From positions 4,325,001-4,389,000 of the forward strand of contig CP007053.1 of NCBI GenBank assembly GCA_000242935.3: 64,000 bases of DNA, read 5' to 3'. This document shows positions 1 through 7,538 of this stretch, piece by piece. The translations under genes were made by a program, and so were the position numbers. A model generated the notes under the pieces. That model was not told where the DNA came from, did not search any database, and saw only the letters and a program-made list of their open reading frames with translations. The stretch's first letter is position 1. Every line of letters begins with the position of its first letter. This stretch comes from Opitutaceae bacterium TAV5 (GTDB taxonomy: Bacteria > Verrucomicrobiota > Verrucomicrobiia > Opitutales > Opitutaceae).

Positions 1-126
1 CTGCTTTCGCATGAGATTGCGGCGGGCATACTGCGCGTGCTCGGTGGTTTTGGTCTTCGCTGCATCATGGATCAACTGGAGTGACAGGCCGAACTCTGGC
101 GCAGCAGGAACTGGTCCCATGGGGAG
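1..126 (-). pseudogene. 3' part of a secreted-protein gene split by an IS256-type element (runs off the window)
   Basis: On the minus strand the codons from 117 down to base 1 are open (39 codons). They join in frame, across one copy of the 9-bp target duplication, to the signal-peptide fragment at 1591-1731. The joined product reads signal peptide, then a Gly/Leu/Pro-rich stretch ending ...LALALPM-GPVPAAPEFGLSLQLI... This loosely resembles the opening of SpvB/Rhs-type proteins, but the stretch is too short to assign. The gene continues beyond the left edge, so its full size and function cannot be read. The ATG at 118-120 belongs to the duplicated target and is probably not a real start. Confidence 0.55.
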
Positions 127-1590
127 GTAGTGTCCGTCAAGTTTCGCACATTTTTTTGAGCATGTAGGTAGCGGAGGAAGGTTATATGTTATTTTTATGG
201 TTGTTTTAGTGATGGAAGGCGGCTGCGCGCAGGCCCGGCTTGGCGGGCCGTAGCGCAGCCGCCTTCCATCAAGATTCATGCTGCGCGTGTTTGGTTTTCC
301 ATCACGCAAGTCTGGTTCAGATGGGTCATATCCATGTAGCGTTTCTGGCCCCACTGCGAGCCTGCCACATGCCGCAGGCGTGCGGCCACAAGGATCATCG
401 CGGAGTTGCCGTCAGGAAACGCTCCCACCGCACGCGTTCTGCGGCGTATCTCACGCATGAGCCTTTCGAGCGGATTGTTTGTTCGCAATGAACGCCAGTG
501 CTGACTGGGGAAGTCGTAATAATTGAGCGTTTCGTCGATCCCGGTTTCCACCAGTTGTGCGGCCGCGGGCAGTTTCATCTCGCGCAGCTTGGCGGTTACC
601 TGCGCGGCCTTGGTGCGGGCCGATGCCCGATCCTCGCTCGCATGGATCGCCTTGAGCATGGCGGCCACATCGCGCACCTTGCCGGCAGGCACCAGTGACC
701 AGACATTGCGGTAAAAATGCACTGCGCAGCGTTGGTGTTTGGCCTCGGGATAAAACTCGGCCAGGCTTTCCACCAATCCCAGGCACTTGTCCGAGATGAA
801 CAGCTTCACTGCCTTGAGCCCTCGCTCCTTGATGCGACGAAGGAAGTTTTGCCACGAGGCTTTGTCTTCTTTCGTGCCTTCTTCGACCGCAAGCACTTCG
901 CGGTAGCCTTCGGTGTTCACTCCGACTGCCACCAGGATGCTCACGTTTTTGACTTCCCCGCCCCAGCTGCGTTTCAGCCAGATGCCGTCCAGATAAACAT
1001 AGGCGTGTTTGCCTTCGATCGGGCGAGCCCGCCAGGTGTCGATTTGCACCGCGATCTTCTGGTTGAGTTCGCTCAGGGTCGACGGACTCACCCGCGAACC
1101 CCACAGCGCCTCGGTGATGTCTTCGACTCGTCGCACCGACACACCTGCCAGATACATCTCCACCAATGCCTCCTCCACGCTGCTTTCACGTCGACGGTAG
1201 CGTTCGATTATTGCCGTCTCAAACGGCAGTTTCCTCAGCTTGGGCATCCTCAGCGTCACTTCTCCTGCCTTCGTCTGATATTGACGCTCATAATGGCCCG
1301 CACGCGTGTCCACACGCTGCCCGGTATGCTCGTAGCGCCCTGCCTTGCACAACTGCTCGGCCTCCGCTTCAAGCAGCCCGTTGAGCGTTTGCTCCACCGT
1401 GCTCACCACCACCTTGTCCAGATGGCTCCTGATCAGCTCTTCATCCACACGGATCACTCCGCCGGACATATCTTTGCTCGCCGCTTCTCCGCCGATACCT
1501 TCATTCGTATTTTCAGTTCTTTCGTTCATCGAGGGTGACTCCCCCGCTTCTATTATCTCTAAAAATGTGCGCAAGATTCCGGACGTTATC
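127..1590 (-). mobile_element. IS256-family insertion sequence
   Basis: A transposase gene on the minus strand is bounded by imperfect terminal inverted repeats. The left end begins around 127-131 with TGTCCGTCAAGTTTCGCACA followed by a T-run. The right end, read inward from about 1590, has CGTCCGGAATCTTGCGCACA followed by a T-run. The two ends agree at most positions. Directly outside both ends is the same 9-10 bp word (c)CATGGGGAG, at 118-126 and 1591-1599, as expected for the 8-9 bp target duplications of this family. The element is about 1.46 kb. The intact duplication and open transposase suggest a fairly recent insertion. Exact end bases are uncertain by a few nucleotides. Confidence 0.85.
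276..1529 (-). CDS. IS256-family (mutator-type) transposase
   Basis: This 417-residue protein catalyses cut-and-paste movement of the surrounding element through a DDE active site in an RNase H-like fold. The 'YVYLDGIWLK' segment carries the first Asp, 'LFISDKCLGL' the second, and the C-terminal 'TNNPLERLMREIRRRTR' region carries the catalytic Glu and the typical mutator-family ending. The start chosen is the ATG at 1529. It has a GGGGGAG-type ribosome site about 10 bases upstream; the frame stays open to 1637, but that part lies over the IS end and host DNA. The length is normal for the family and no frameshift is seen. Confidence 0.93.
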   Translation of the reverse strand: MNERTENTNEGIGGEAASKDMSGGVIRVDEELIRSHLDKVVVSTVEQTLNGLLEAEAEQLCKAGRYEHTGQRVDTRAGHYERQYQTKAGEVTLRMPKLRKLPFETAIIERYRRRESSVEEALVEMYLAGVSVRRVEDITEALWGSRVSPSTLSELNQKIAVQIDTWRARPIEGKHAYVYLDGIWLKRSWGGEVKNVSILVAVGVNTEGYREVLAVEEGTKEDKASWQNFLRRIKERGLKAVKLFISDKCLGLVESLAEFYPEAKHQRCAVHFYRNVWSLVPAGKVRDVAAMLKAIHASEDRASARTKAAQVTAKLREMKLPAAAQLVETGIDETLNYYDFPSQHWRSLRTNNPLERLMREIRRRTRAVGAFPDGNSAMILVAARLRHVAGSQWGQKRYMDMTHLNQTCVMENQTRAA

Positions 1591-1731
1591 CATGGGGAGC
1601 GCGAGTGCAAGACCACCGTCGAGACCGGCGTTGCCAAGACTGGAGGGGTTCGTCTGCCAGTCGGGGGCTGCTTGCAGAAGAAGTGGTAAACAAGCGGCCA
1701 ATGGCAGAAATGACAAGATGCGTATGGTCAT
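1591..1731 (-). pseudogene. 5' part of the secreted-protein gene split by the IS element
   Basis: This fragment of 47 codons starts at ATG 1731. Residues 1-21 form a clear signal peptide: MTIRI, then a run of Leu/Pro/Ala, ending LLLQA. Residues 22-47 are Gly- and Leu-rich. The frame reaches the end of the IS without a stop and continues in frame at base 117 on the other side of the element. Without the IS the gene would have encoded an exported protein. No good Shine-Dalgarno sequence is visible upstream. Confidence 0.55.
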
Positions 1732-1740
1732 GGGATTGTG

Positions 1741-1771
1741 AAAAAAATGCCCCTCCGCAAAGCAGAGAGGC
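1741..1771 (-). terminator. Rho-independent terminator, minus strand
   Basis: Read on the minus strand, GCCTCTCTGC and GCGGAGGGGC form a 10-bp stem (two G-T pairs) around a TTT loop, followed by A and seven T's. It would end transcripts coming from the 2116-3261 genes, and it lies just upstream of the split secreted-protein gene at 1731. Confidence 0.7.
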
Positions 1772-1779
1772 CTTAAAAA

Positions 1780-2115
1780 ATATCAAACATTTAGGTTTGA
1801 GCCCTTACGGCTTGCCTTCATAAATCGCTTCAAGCGCTCAAGAATTCCCCCCCCCAAAAAAAAAATAATGGTTTGTACAACCGGGTTCGGTACCGGTTTG
1901 CCTACCCAATATTCCTTCGAGTATTTTTTGATTACCTTGTAAGTTTATATAACAGTGCAGCAGAGAGTTGCTCTATCATCCTTTGCGCCTGAATACGAAC
2001 TTGATACAGAGTTATTAAAGTATGAGCTATCATTTAGCTTCCACCCACTTCCCTTCGGTGGACCATTTTCATTAGTGATATCTCCTTGTCGGCAAGATCG
2101 GTTTTGATGTCAGCT
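1780..2115. other. Intergenic stretch, A+T-rich, no gene recognised
   Basis: No supported open frame is present. The stretch holds a nine-C run followed directly by an A-run at about 1847-1866, and a small palindromic word (accggtaccg region near 1890). It is much richer in A+T than most of the window, like the genes at 2116-3261, which suggests the patch 1.8-3.4 kb came in together. Confidence 0.4.
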
Positions 2116-2520
2116 TTATTTTTCCAGCAGATCAAAATTATAATTCATCTGCCTGTCTTTTGTAATCCTATAGATTTTAATGCTGCTTTTCTCGTTGACG
2201 GAGAATGTTAGAATAATTTCATCACCTTTCTCTTTGTGTGACACCAACTTGATTTCGTCATTGGCATCGTTTTTGATAATAAAGCCAGGAAGAAGCCCCA
2301 GCCCATCCCAAGTTGCCTGATAAGTGCGTGCTTCTTCAATTTTTTCGACAGGGAATATCACTCCTTCAGCGATATTAAGAGCAACACCGAAAGATTTTGA
2401 TTTAGTGAAGTATAGATTCCCGTCGTTTGCCATCTTGGAAAGGCTCAATATATCAGAGTTAGCATAAGATGGTAGGCCTGCTACTGCAAGTACTGTAAGG
2501 AAAAATAATATTCTTTTCAT
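2116..2520 (-). CDS. Small exported protein, possible partner of the Rhs-tip protein
   Basis: This 134-residue protein has a signal peptide at residues 1-20 (MKRILFFLTVLAVAGLPSYA) and no cysteine lipobox. The mature part has alternating charged and hydrophobic stretches, including 'IKLVSHKEKGDEIILTF' and 'SSIKIYRI', which suggest a small beta-rich domain. I do not recognise a family. It begins 21 bp after the stop of the Rhs-tip gene on the same strand, so the two are probably cotranscribed. That layout fits a toxin/immunity or effector/chaperone pair, but this is inference from position only. Base composition is A+T-rich like its neighbour. Confidence 0.7.
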   Translation of the reverse strand: MKRILFFLTVLAVAGLPSYANSDILSLSKMANDGNLYFTKSKSFGVALNIAEGVIFPVEKIEEARTYQATWDGLGLLPGFIIKNDANDEIKLVSHKEKGDEIILTFSVNEKSSIKIYRITKDRQMNYNFDLLEK

Positions 2521-2541
2521 GACTACGAGGATATTTTACTA

Positions 2542-3261
2542 TTATTCTGTGACAACTGCGCGAACGCCAATAAAACTAACATAAGGTCCGCCACTCCCCA
2601 TCCCCACTTCAATTTTGGCGAGAACATATGATTTATATTCGACTGGTACATTTACGGAAAAAGACATGCTTATGGTAGGATCAATGCTTACTCCCACCCC
2701 TGCGACTTTTCCTGATATGCTTGCTGTTCCTGAAAAAGAATACTCCACGTCTACCGCTTGGAGAGTGGAATTTGTAAATTCTGAGCCCGGGACTTTCTTT
2801 TCTAGGGTAACAGATAATTTCCCATCTTGAAGTTGGATATTCCCAAAATCAATTTCAAATCCTGCTATCTTTACAGATGCTAAGCCATCAGGGTCAACGG
2901 CATTAAATATATCTTCACAGTATCCATATGTGTTAATTCCATCTGGAAATCCGCTAGGGTCAGCAGACATCCACCGCCCCTCTTCTGATCGGTAATTTCG
3001 GAACGGAAACACGTATGCTCCCAAATCTTCATCATAGGGCTTACCGGTATAGCGAGTCGGATTACCGGCGTTGCCATCGTGGCTCAACGGAGTGCCGAAG
3101 GCATCGGCTTCCATCTGGGCGATTTCACCAGCGACATCAATGGTGGCCACCGTGGTGGCGAGGTAGTCACTAACGTAATAGATATCCCGGGCGAACGACA
3201 TGCTGGTGAGAGCAAGTCCCAAACCGGCAGCGAGAGCGAGGAGGAATTTTGTTGGTTTCAT
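2542..3261 (-). CDS. Short exported Rhs/YD-repeat core protein with unusual C-terminal domain
   Basis: The start at 3261 gives 239 residues and a signal peptide at 1-24 (MKPTKFLLALAAGLGLALTS...). Residues of roughly 60-115 match the RHS-repeat-associated core: RYTGKPYDEDLGAY, then FRNYRSEEGRWMSADP, then GINTYGY and NAVDPDGL. In full-length Rhs proteins this core ends a shell of many YD repeats, and what follows is a variable effector. Here almost all of the repeat shell is missing. The roughly 120-residue C-terminal domain is beta-rich, low in charge, and not one I recognise. It could be an orphan Rhs tip left by recombination, or a stand-alone secreted protein. The composition is clearly A+T-richer than surrounding genes. 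Confidence 0.75.
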   Translation of the reverse strand: MKPTKFLLALAAGLGLALTSMSFARDIYYVSDYLATTVATIDVAGEIAQMEADAFGTPLSHDGNAGNPTRYTGKPYDEDLGAYVFPFRNYRSEEGRWMSADPSGFPDGINTYGYCEDIFNAVDPDGLASVKIAGFEIDFGNIQLQDGKLSVTLEKKVPGSEFTNSTLQAVDVEYSFSGTASISGKVAGVGVSIDPTISMSFSVNVPVEYKSYVLAKIEVGMGSGGPYVSFIGVRAVVTE

Positions 3262-3331
3262 GCGGTTGCGAGAGAGAATTCCGGGCAGGAAAGCCATCGA
3301 TGCACAGGAGGAAAGCTTCCATATTGCCCGA

Positions 3332-3356
3332 ATTTCCGACAACGATTGTCGGAAAT
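3332..3356. promoter_or_regulatory. Perfect palindrome upstream of the Rhs-tip gene
   Basis: ATTTCCGACAA, a three-base spacer (CGA), then TTGTCGGAAAT: 11-bp arms without mismatch. It lies about 70 bp upstream of the start at 3261 and just after the LuxR-type gene on the same strand. It is not followed by a T-run, so it is more likely an operator than a terminator. Confidence 0.5.
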
Positions 3357-3394
3357 CCGGACAAAACCTCCGGATGACATTATTTATAGAATAG

Positions 3395-4177
3395 TTACAA
3401 ATCCGATTCCGTGTTCTTTTGGTATCCTGCTGCCATTCTGGCCGATCGTTTTCCCCTTTGCCTGCGCGCCCTGCCCGCCAGTAGCGGCTCCAGGCCGATA
3501 GCGTAATGGCATTGCTTGCGTACAAAAACCACTCCCATGTCCTGCGCTTTCAGTGCCAGGCTGACGCGGGTCGCCACTCCCAATTTTTTGTAGAGCCGCT
3601 CACAATCTTTGCCGTAGGAACTCGGCTCTATCCCCAACAGATCAGCCGCCTGTACGTCCTCGGTCCCCAAGCCGGCCAACCGGAGCACGATCTCTTCGGT
3701 GGGAGTCAGGATGATGCCCGATTTTTTTTGCTCCAGCCGGATGGCGTCGAATCCTTCCGCCAGCGAAGGCCCGAGATGCTTCCGGCCGGCCAGGGTCTCA
3801 TCGATGACATCGGCCAGTTGCGGAATACCGGCTCCATGCTGGTCAAAGATGCCGTCCACCCGGTCACGTAGCTGTGCGCAGGCATTCAGGCAATTCGATC
3901 CTCCCACCAGCAGAATACGGCGAATCCGCCCGTTTTCCCGGCATCCGGAAAAGAAAGTGAGCGGATCCTGCTCCAGCAGGAGTCCGGTGACGAGCAGGTC
4001 AACCGGCTCCTGCCGCAAATGTTCGTACACTTCGGCCGCCGTGGCACAGAGTTGCACCCGGGCCTGCGGGTGTCGCATCATGATCTCTTCACGCAGGGTG
4101 ACTGGTGGAATGAAACATAATTTCATGATGATGATAGAGATTCGTGCGATCGAATCGTCTTTGGTTCTTTTTTGCAT
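3395..4177 (-). CDS. LuxR-type transcriptional regulator with receiver-like N-terminus
   Basis: This 260-residue protein has an N-terminal part (about 18-140) with the alternating layout of a response-regulator receiver. Where a phosphoacceptor Asp is expected, the segment reads PVDLLVTGLL, so the usual Asp appears to be replaced. The C-terminal LuxR-type helix-turn-helix begins LTPTEEIVLRLAGLG and ends LYKKLGVATRVSLALKA. The start at 4177 has a strong AAAGGAG about 8 bases upstream, which makes it better than the internal Met-18. The last 35 residues are basic and may be disordered. The gene ends 134 bp upstream of the Rhs-tip gene on the same strand and could regulate it, perhaps through the palindrome at 3332-3356. 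Confidence 0.8.
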   Translation of the reverse strand: MQKRTKDDSIARISIIIMKLCFIPPVTLREEIMMRHPQARVQLCATAAEVYEHLRQEPVDLLVTGLLLEQDPLTFFSGCRENGRIRRILLVGGSNCLNACAQLRDRVDGIFDQHGAGIPQLADVIDETLAGRKHLGPSLAEGFDAIRLEQKKSGIILTPTEEIVLRLAGLGTEDVQAADLLGIEPSSYGKDCERLYKKLGVATRVSLALKAQDMGVVFVRKQCHYAIGLEPLLAGRARRQRGKRSARMAAGYQKNTESDL

Positions 4178-4476
4178 GGGGATGATCTCCTTTCGGTTTT
4201 CGGCGGCTGAGGTTATCCGGAAAACGGCTGGGGGTCAGAAGGCCCGGAGTCGCAAGGTATAGCAAAGGAGATGAATCCAGATTGCAAATGGGTCAAGCCT
4301 GTCTAACTGAAAAATTCATGGAGACAGGCAGGACGGCAGGCGAGAGGAACCTGAAAAGCGGATGCGCGACAGAGGCACGAGGCACAGAGGGCAGGCCGCG
4401 GAGAAAGCGGGCAAAACGGATTCCGTGTCAGGGAAGCTTTCGGGGACGATTTCTCCCTGCGTCTGTACCTTCGCGG
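4178..4476. other. Intergenic stretch with short repeat words
   Basis: No gene is supported here. From about 4370 to 4400 it contains a single arm of the 'acagaggcacgaggcacagag' type seen elsewhere in the window as half of inverted repeats; a matching second arm is not obvious. Confidence 0.35.
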
Positions 4477-6324
4477 TTACTCCAGAACGACCTCCGGCCA
4501 GAGGGAGCGGATGTCGGTCGCCGAGCCGTGGTTGATGCGCAACTCCGCGCCGGGTTGCGCGGCGATCCACTGAAACCAGGCATGATTGACGCCTTCAGTA
4601 TCCACCCCGGCCAGCCAGACGCGCGAACCGGGTGCGAGGGTAACGCCCTCCGGCGGCAGGTCGCGCGGGTGGAGCAGCCAGGCGCGGCGGCCGGCAAGAG
4701 CCGGTGAGGAACAGGCCGAACCGAAAGCCGCAAGGCTGCTTCCGGTTTGAGGTTCAGGGTTCAGAGTTTGGAGGCCGGAGTTGGCAGGCGTAGTCCGGAC
4801 GGCAAGACGGGCCGGACCTCCATCGGCGAGCATCCAGCGGCGGAGTTCCTGGCCGTAGTTTTCTCCCAATACCTCGGCATCGGGCCAGACCTCGCAAAAT
4901 GCGGGATGACCGGCGGCAGCAGGGGAGGGGGGGGAGGCATCGCGGCGGGCAAGGAGGACGGTGCCGTCGGGGGCGCGGTCGAGCGTGAGCGGGGAGCGGC
5001 GGGCAAGGAACGCGCCGCCGAGCCAGAGGGTGAGGGAAAGAAGCAAGGCGAGAGCGGCGGCAACCAGAGGCCGGAAGACAGAGAACAGAGGCCAGAGAGC
5101 AGAGGCCAGAGACCAGAGCCCGGATAACCAGCGACCACGGCAGCCGAAGTCTGTCTTCCGTCCTCTGGCCTCCGGTCTCTGGTCTCTGGCCTCTGCTCTC
5201 TGGCCAGCCGCACCGGCAGCCAGGATCGCCAGCGCGCAGAGGCCCGGCACGATCCAGAGTCCGCGGATGATCCACAGGTTGCTGAAAATCATTGCCGCCA
5301 GCCAGGCCGCCCAGGCGGCGGTGAGACCGCGCCAGAGCCGGGCCAGGCCAGCCCGGTGGTCGCGGGAGGCCCGGTCGGCCGCACGCAGGCCGAGCAGCAG
5401 CGGGAGGAGCGCGGCGGCGAGCAGCAGCGTGAACAGCGGCAGCCCGGCCTCCACCGCCACGGTCAGGTAACTGTTGACCATGCTCAGGTAACCTTCGTCG
5501 CGGCCGATCGGCTGCGTCCAGTGCATGAACGACGCGCCCGATTGTCCCCGGCCCCAGCCGCGCAGCGGGCTGGCGGCGACAAGCTCCAGGCCGCCTTTCC
5601 AGAGGTCCACGCGATTGAGCGCGGAGCGGTCCTCGCGCGTGTAGGCCGGCGCGAGGCGGCCGGCGAAGGACGACGCGAACAGGCACGTCATGGCAACGGC
5701 AATACGGAGGGCGAAGGCCAGCGGAGCGGCGGGCGAGGCGCCCGCTGAACAGAGGCCAGAGGCCAGAGACCAGAGGACAGAAGACAGGCTCCGACTGCCG
5801 ATTGTCTGGTCTCTGGCTTCTGGCCTCTGGCTTCTTTCCCCAGCGGGCGGGACGCTCGCGCCACGCGGAGAGGCAACGCTTACGGGCAGGGATGCCCGTG
5901 TCACGCCGGCGGGCGGGACGCCCGCTCCACTTTCCGGACACGGGCTGGAAGCCCGTGCCACTTTTTCTGCCAATCGGGCAGGATGCCCATGCCACGCCTT
6001 CGCGCCACGCCGCCAGCGCCAGGCGACCGACAACAGCCACACCAGCGCCGCGCCGGCCACGGCCATCCAGCCGCCGCGCGAATACGTCTTGGCCAGCGCC
6101 CACCAGAGCGCCGCCTCGCCGGCCCCCACCGCGAGGAGCGCCGCCCATCCGGCGGTGATCCATAATCCCTTCCCGCGCGATGACCCCCGCGACTCGAGGG
6201 CCTGCGCCAGCCAGCCGGAAATCAGCCACATCAATGGCAAGAGTGTTGCCAAAAAAGCTCCGGCGTGATTGGGAGTCTCCCAACCCAATGCCCAGCGCAG
6301 ATGTCCCTCGAAATAATAGTCCAT
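4477..6324 (-). CDS. O-antigen ligase/Wzy-like polytopic membrane protein with repeat-derived inserts
   Basis: This 615-residue inner-membrane protein probably belongs to the O-antigen ligase/polymerase class, which joins or polymerises sugar chains at the periplasmic face. It starts MDYYFEGHLRWALGWE. Several membrane segments follow, then a loop with 'EDRSALNRVDLWKGGLELVAASPLRGWGRG', the Arg/Gly-rich periplasmic motif typical of this class. More membrane segments and a soluble C-terminal tail (about 440-615) come next. Residues about 110-193 and 373-421 are not family-like. They are coded by inverted repeats (see 5064-5206, 5746-5836, 5840-5995) and read as PEARDQ-type low complexity. About 130 residues therefore come from inserted repeats, yet the frame stays open. 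The start overlaps the oppositely oriented gene at 6265. Confidence 0.75.
   Translation of the reverse strand: MDYYFEGHLRWALGWETPNHAGAFLATLLPLMWLISGWLAQALESRGSSRGKGLWITAGWAALLAVGAGEAALWWALAKTYSRGGWMAVAGAALVWLLSVAWRWRRGAKAWHGHPARLAEKVARASSPCPESGAGVPPAGVTRASLPVSVASPRGASVPPAGERSQRPEARDQTIGSRSLSSVLWSLASGLCSAGASPAAPLAFALRIAVAMTCLFASSFAGRLAPAYTREDRSALNRVDLWKGGLELVAASPLRGWGRGQSGASFMHWTQPIGRDEGYLSMVNSYLTVAVEAGLPLFTLLLAAALLPLLLGLRAADRASRDHRAGLARLWRGLTAAWAAWLAAMIFSNLWIIRGLWIVPGLCALAILAAGAAGQRAEARDQRPEARGRKTDFGCRGRWLSGLWSLASALWPLFSVFRPLVAAALALLLSLTLWLGGAFLARRSPLTLDRAPDGTVLLARRDASPPSPAAAGHPAFCEVWPDAEVLGENYGQELRRWMLADGGPARLAVRTTPANSGLQTLNPEPQTGSSLAAFGSACSSPALAGRRAWLLHPRDLPPEGVTLAPGSRVWLAGVDTEGVNHAWFQWIAAQPGAELRINHGSATDIRSLWPEVVLE
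5064..5206. repeat. Inverted repeat of CCAGAG words, in frame inside the O-antigen-ligase-like gene
   Basis: The left arm (about 5064-5119) is a chain of ggccagag/agagaccagag words. The right arm (about 5149-5206) is its imperfect reverse complement (cctctgg/tctctggtctctgg). About 30 bases of loop lie between. The total adds no stop codon to the host frame. Confidence 0.85.
5746..5836. repeat. Second CCAGAG-word inverted repeat in the same gene
   Basis: The left arm (5747-5787) carries agaggccagaggccagag words and the right arm (5803-5833) carries ctggtctctggcttctgg words, with a loop of about 15 bases. It is the same word family as the copy at 5064-5206, again in frame with the membrane protein. 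Confidence 0.85.
5840..5995. repeat. Cluster of short GC-rich palindromic units
   Basis: Successive units such as GGCGGGACGCCCG, GGGCAGGGATGCCCGTG and ACGGGCTGGAAGCCCGT follow one another, separated by cactttt/cgccac spacers. A 26-base unit (5940-5965) is identical to one at 58712-58737, which shows a dispersed family similar in layout to bacterial REP sequences. Confidence 0.8.
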
Positions 6325-7359
6325 GGCAGAAGGCGCGGTCGGACAGCGACCTCTGTACGTGAATCCCGCTACGGCCAGCTTTTTCGTAGCGCCCGCCTGT
6401 TCGCGCTGCCTGTTGCGCTCGTCTGTGCCGGTGGCGGCGAGGCCCGCGCCGCCACCGACGAACGCACCGAAGGCGGCATCTACGAGCGCACCGTCAAGCT
6501 CGTCGGCACCGATGACCGGGACCTGACGTTTTTCGTCAAGCTGCCGCCCGGCGCCCGCACCGGCGAGGACGTGGGCGGCGTGTTCGCGTTCTGCACCTGG
6601 CAATCCGATCCGGAAACGATCCGCGAGGTGCTGCTCGACAAGGCGAAAGACGGCACGACGAGCCGCGTGTCGCGCTTCGCCTTCGAGCGCAACATGGCGG
6701 TGGTGAGCTGGACGACCTTTTCGGCCAAGGGCGCCTTCGACCGGTCGCGCAGTTTCGACGAAATGAAGAACAAGGAGATCCGGCAGTTCGACCGCGAGTT
6801 CACCCGGATCGCCCGCAAGTGGCGCAGCGGGGTGGACGGATTGATCACCGATTACCGGCTGCCGAAAAACGGCTGGCTGCTCTACGGCATCTCGCGCGGC
6901 GGCCAGTGGGCGCACCGCATCGCCCTGCGCGAGCCCGATCTCTTCGCCGCCGTGCACGTGCATATCAACAGTTCCTACGATCAGCCCGTGCCCGAGGCCG
7001 CCGGCGTGCGCTGGCTGGTGACGACCGGCGAACTCGAGGCGGGCTATCCTGCCGCGCGGCAGTTTTTCACGGCGGCGCGCAAGCTCGGCTATCCGATGAT
7101 CTTTCACGCCGAGCCCAAACTCGGCCACGACAACAGCCCGGCCATCGATCGCCTGAGCGGGGCGTTCTTCACGTGGGTGGTGGACAACCTGCGCGCCGCC
7201 CGCACCGGCCAGCCCGCGCCCGTCACGGAAACCTTTGCTGGCGATTATCTCACCCACGAATACGTGCCCGCCGCCCGCGCCGAAGAAATCTCCGCCGAAC
7301 TCCGTGTCCCGCTCCCCTCGCGCCCCGTCGCCGAGGCCTGGGGGCTGCCGGCGGAGTGA
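6265..7359 (+). CDS. Exported alpha/beta hydrolase (PHB-depolymerase/esterase-like)
   Basis: The open frame of 364 codons has an uncertain start: ATG at 6265 or 6301. The likely export signal is the hydrophobic stretch at residues 45-62 (LFALPVALVCAGGGEARA). The mature domain has the hydrolase nucleophile elbow GISRGG with Ser-210, a likely acid near 240-250 and a candidate catalytic His in 'KLGHDNSPA'. A long N-terminal beta region precedes it. The substrate is not readable. The first codons overlap the minus-strand membrane-protein gene, so the true start may lie further downstream. A second, similar hydrolase follows on the same strand after an inverted repeat. Confidence 0.75.
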   Translation: MIGSLPTQCPAQMSLEIIVHGRRRGRTATSVRESRYGQLFRSARLFALPVALVCAGGGEARAATDERTEGGIYERTVKLVGTDDRDLTFFVKLPPGARTGEDVGGVFAFCTWQSDPETIREVLLDKAKDGTTSRVSRFAFERNMAVVSWTTFSAKGAFDRSRSFDEMKNKEIRQFDREFTRIARKWRSGVDGLITDYRLPKNGWLLYGISRGGQWAHRIALREPDLFAAVHVHINSSYDQPVPEAAGVRWLVTTGELEAGYPAARQFFTAARKLGYPMIFHAEPKLGHDNSPAIDRLSGAFFTWVVDNLRAARTGQPAPVTETFAGDYLTHEYVPAARAEEISAELRVPLPSRPVAEAWGLPAE

Positions 7360-7380
7360 GCCGGTCCCGGCAAAAACCCG

Positions 7381-7529
7381 ACCACGGATTGCACGGATAA
7401 CCACGGATAAATTCCACGGAAGGAGGCCCACGAAACACACGAAAAGACACGAAAAAAATACAAAGAATCCAAGGGTTCGGCCTTCGTGTCTTTTCGTGTG
7501 TTTCGTGGGCCTCCATGCAATCCGTGGTC
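7381..7529. repeat. Long inverted repeat with 32-bp perfect arms between the two hydrolase genes
   Basis: 7422-7453 and 7483-7514 are exact reverse complements (words ACGAAACACACGAAAAG). Outer arms, ACCACGGATTGCACGG on the left and its near-complement on the right (about 7517-7528), extend the pairing. The A in the loop region is enriched. It begins 22 bp after the stop of the first hydrolase and ends 10 bp before the start of the second. Confidence 0.9.
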
Positions 7530-7538
7530 AAAAAAACC

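Noticed and set aside
118-120. ATG at the edge of the IS as start of a 40-codon gene
   Set aside because: It is part of the target duplication; the frame is better explained as the second part of the split gene.
6325-7440. Extension of the O-antigen-ligase-like frame upstream of 6324 on the minus strand
   Set aside because: The extension lies opposite the hydrolase gene and reads as low-complexity; the membrane protein pattern starts at MDYYF.
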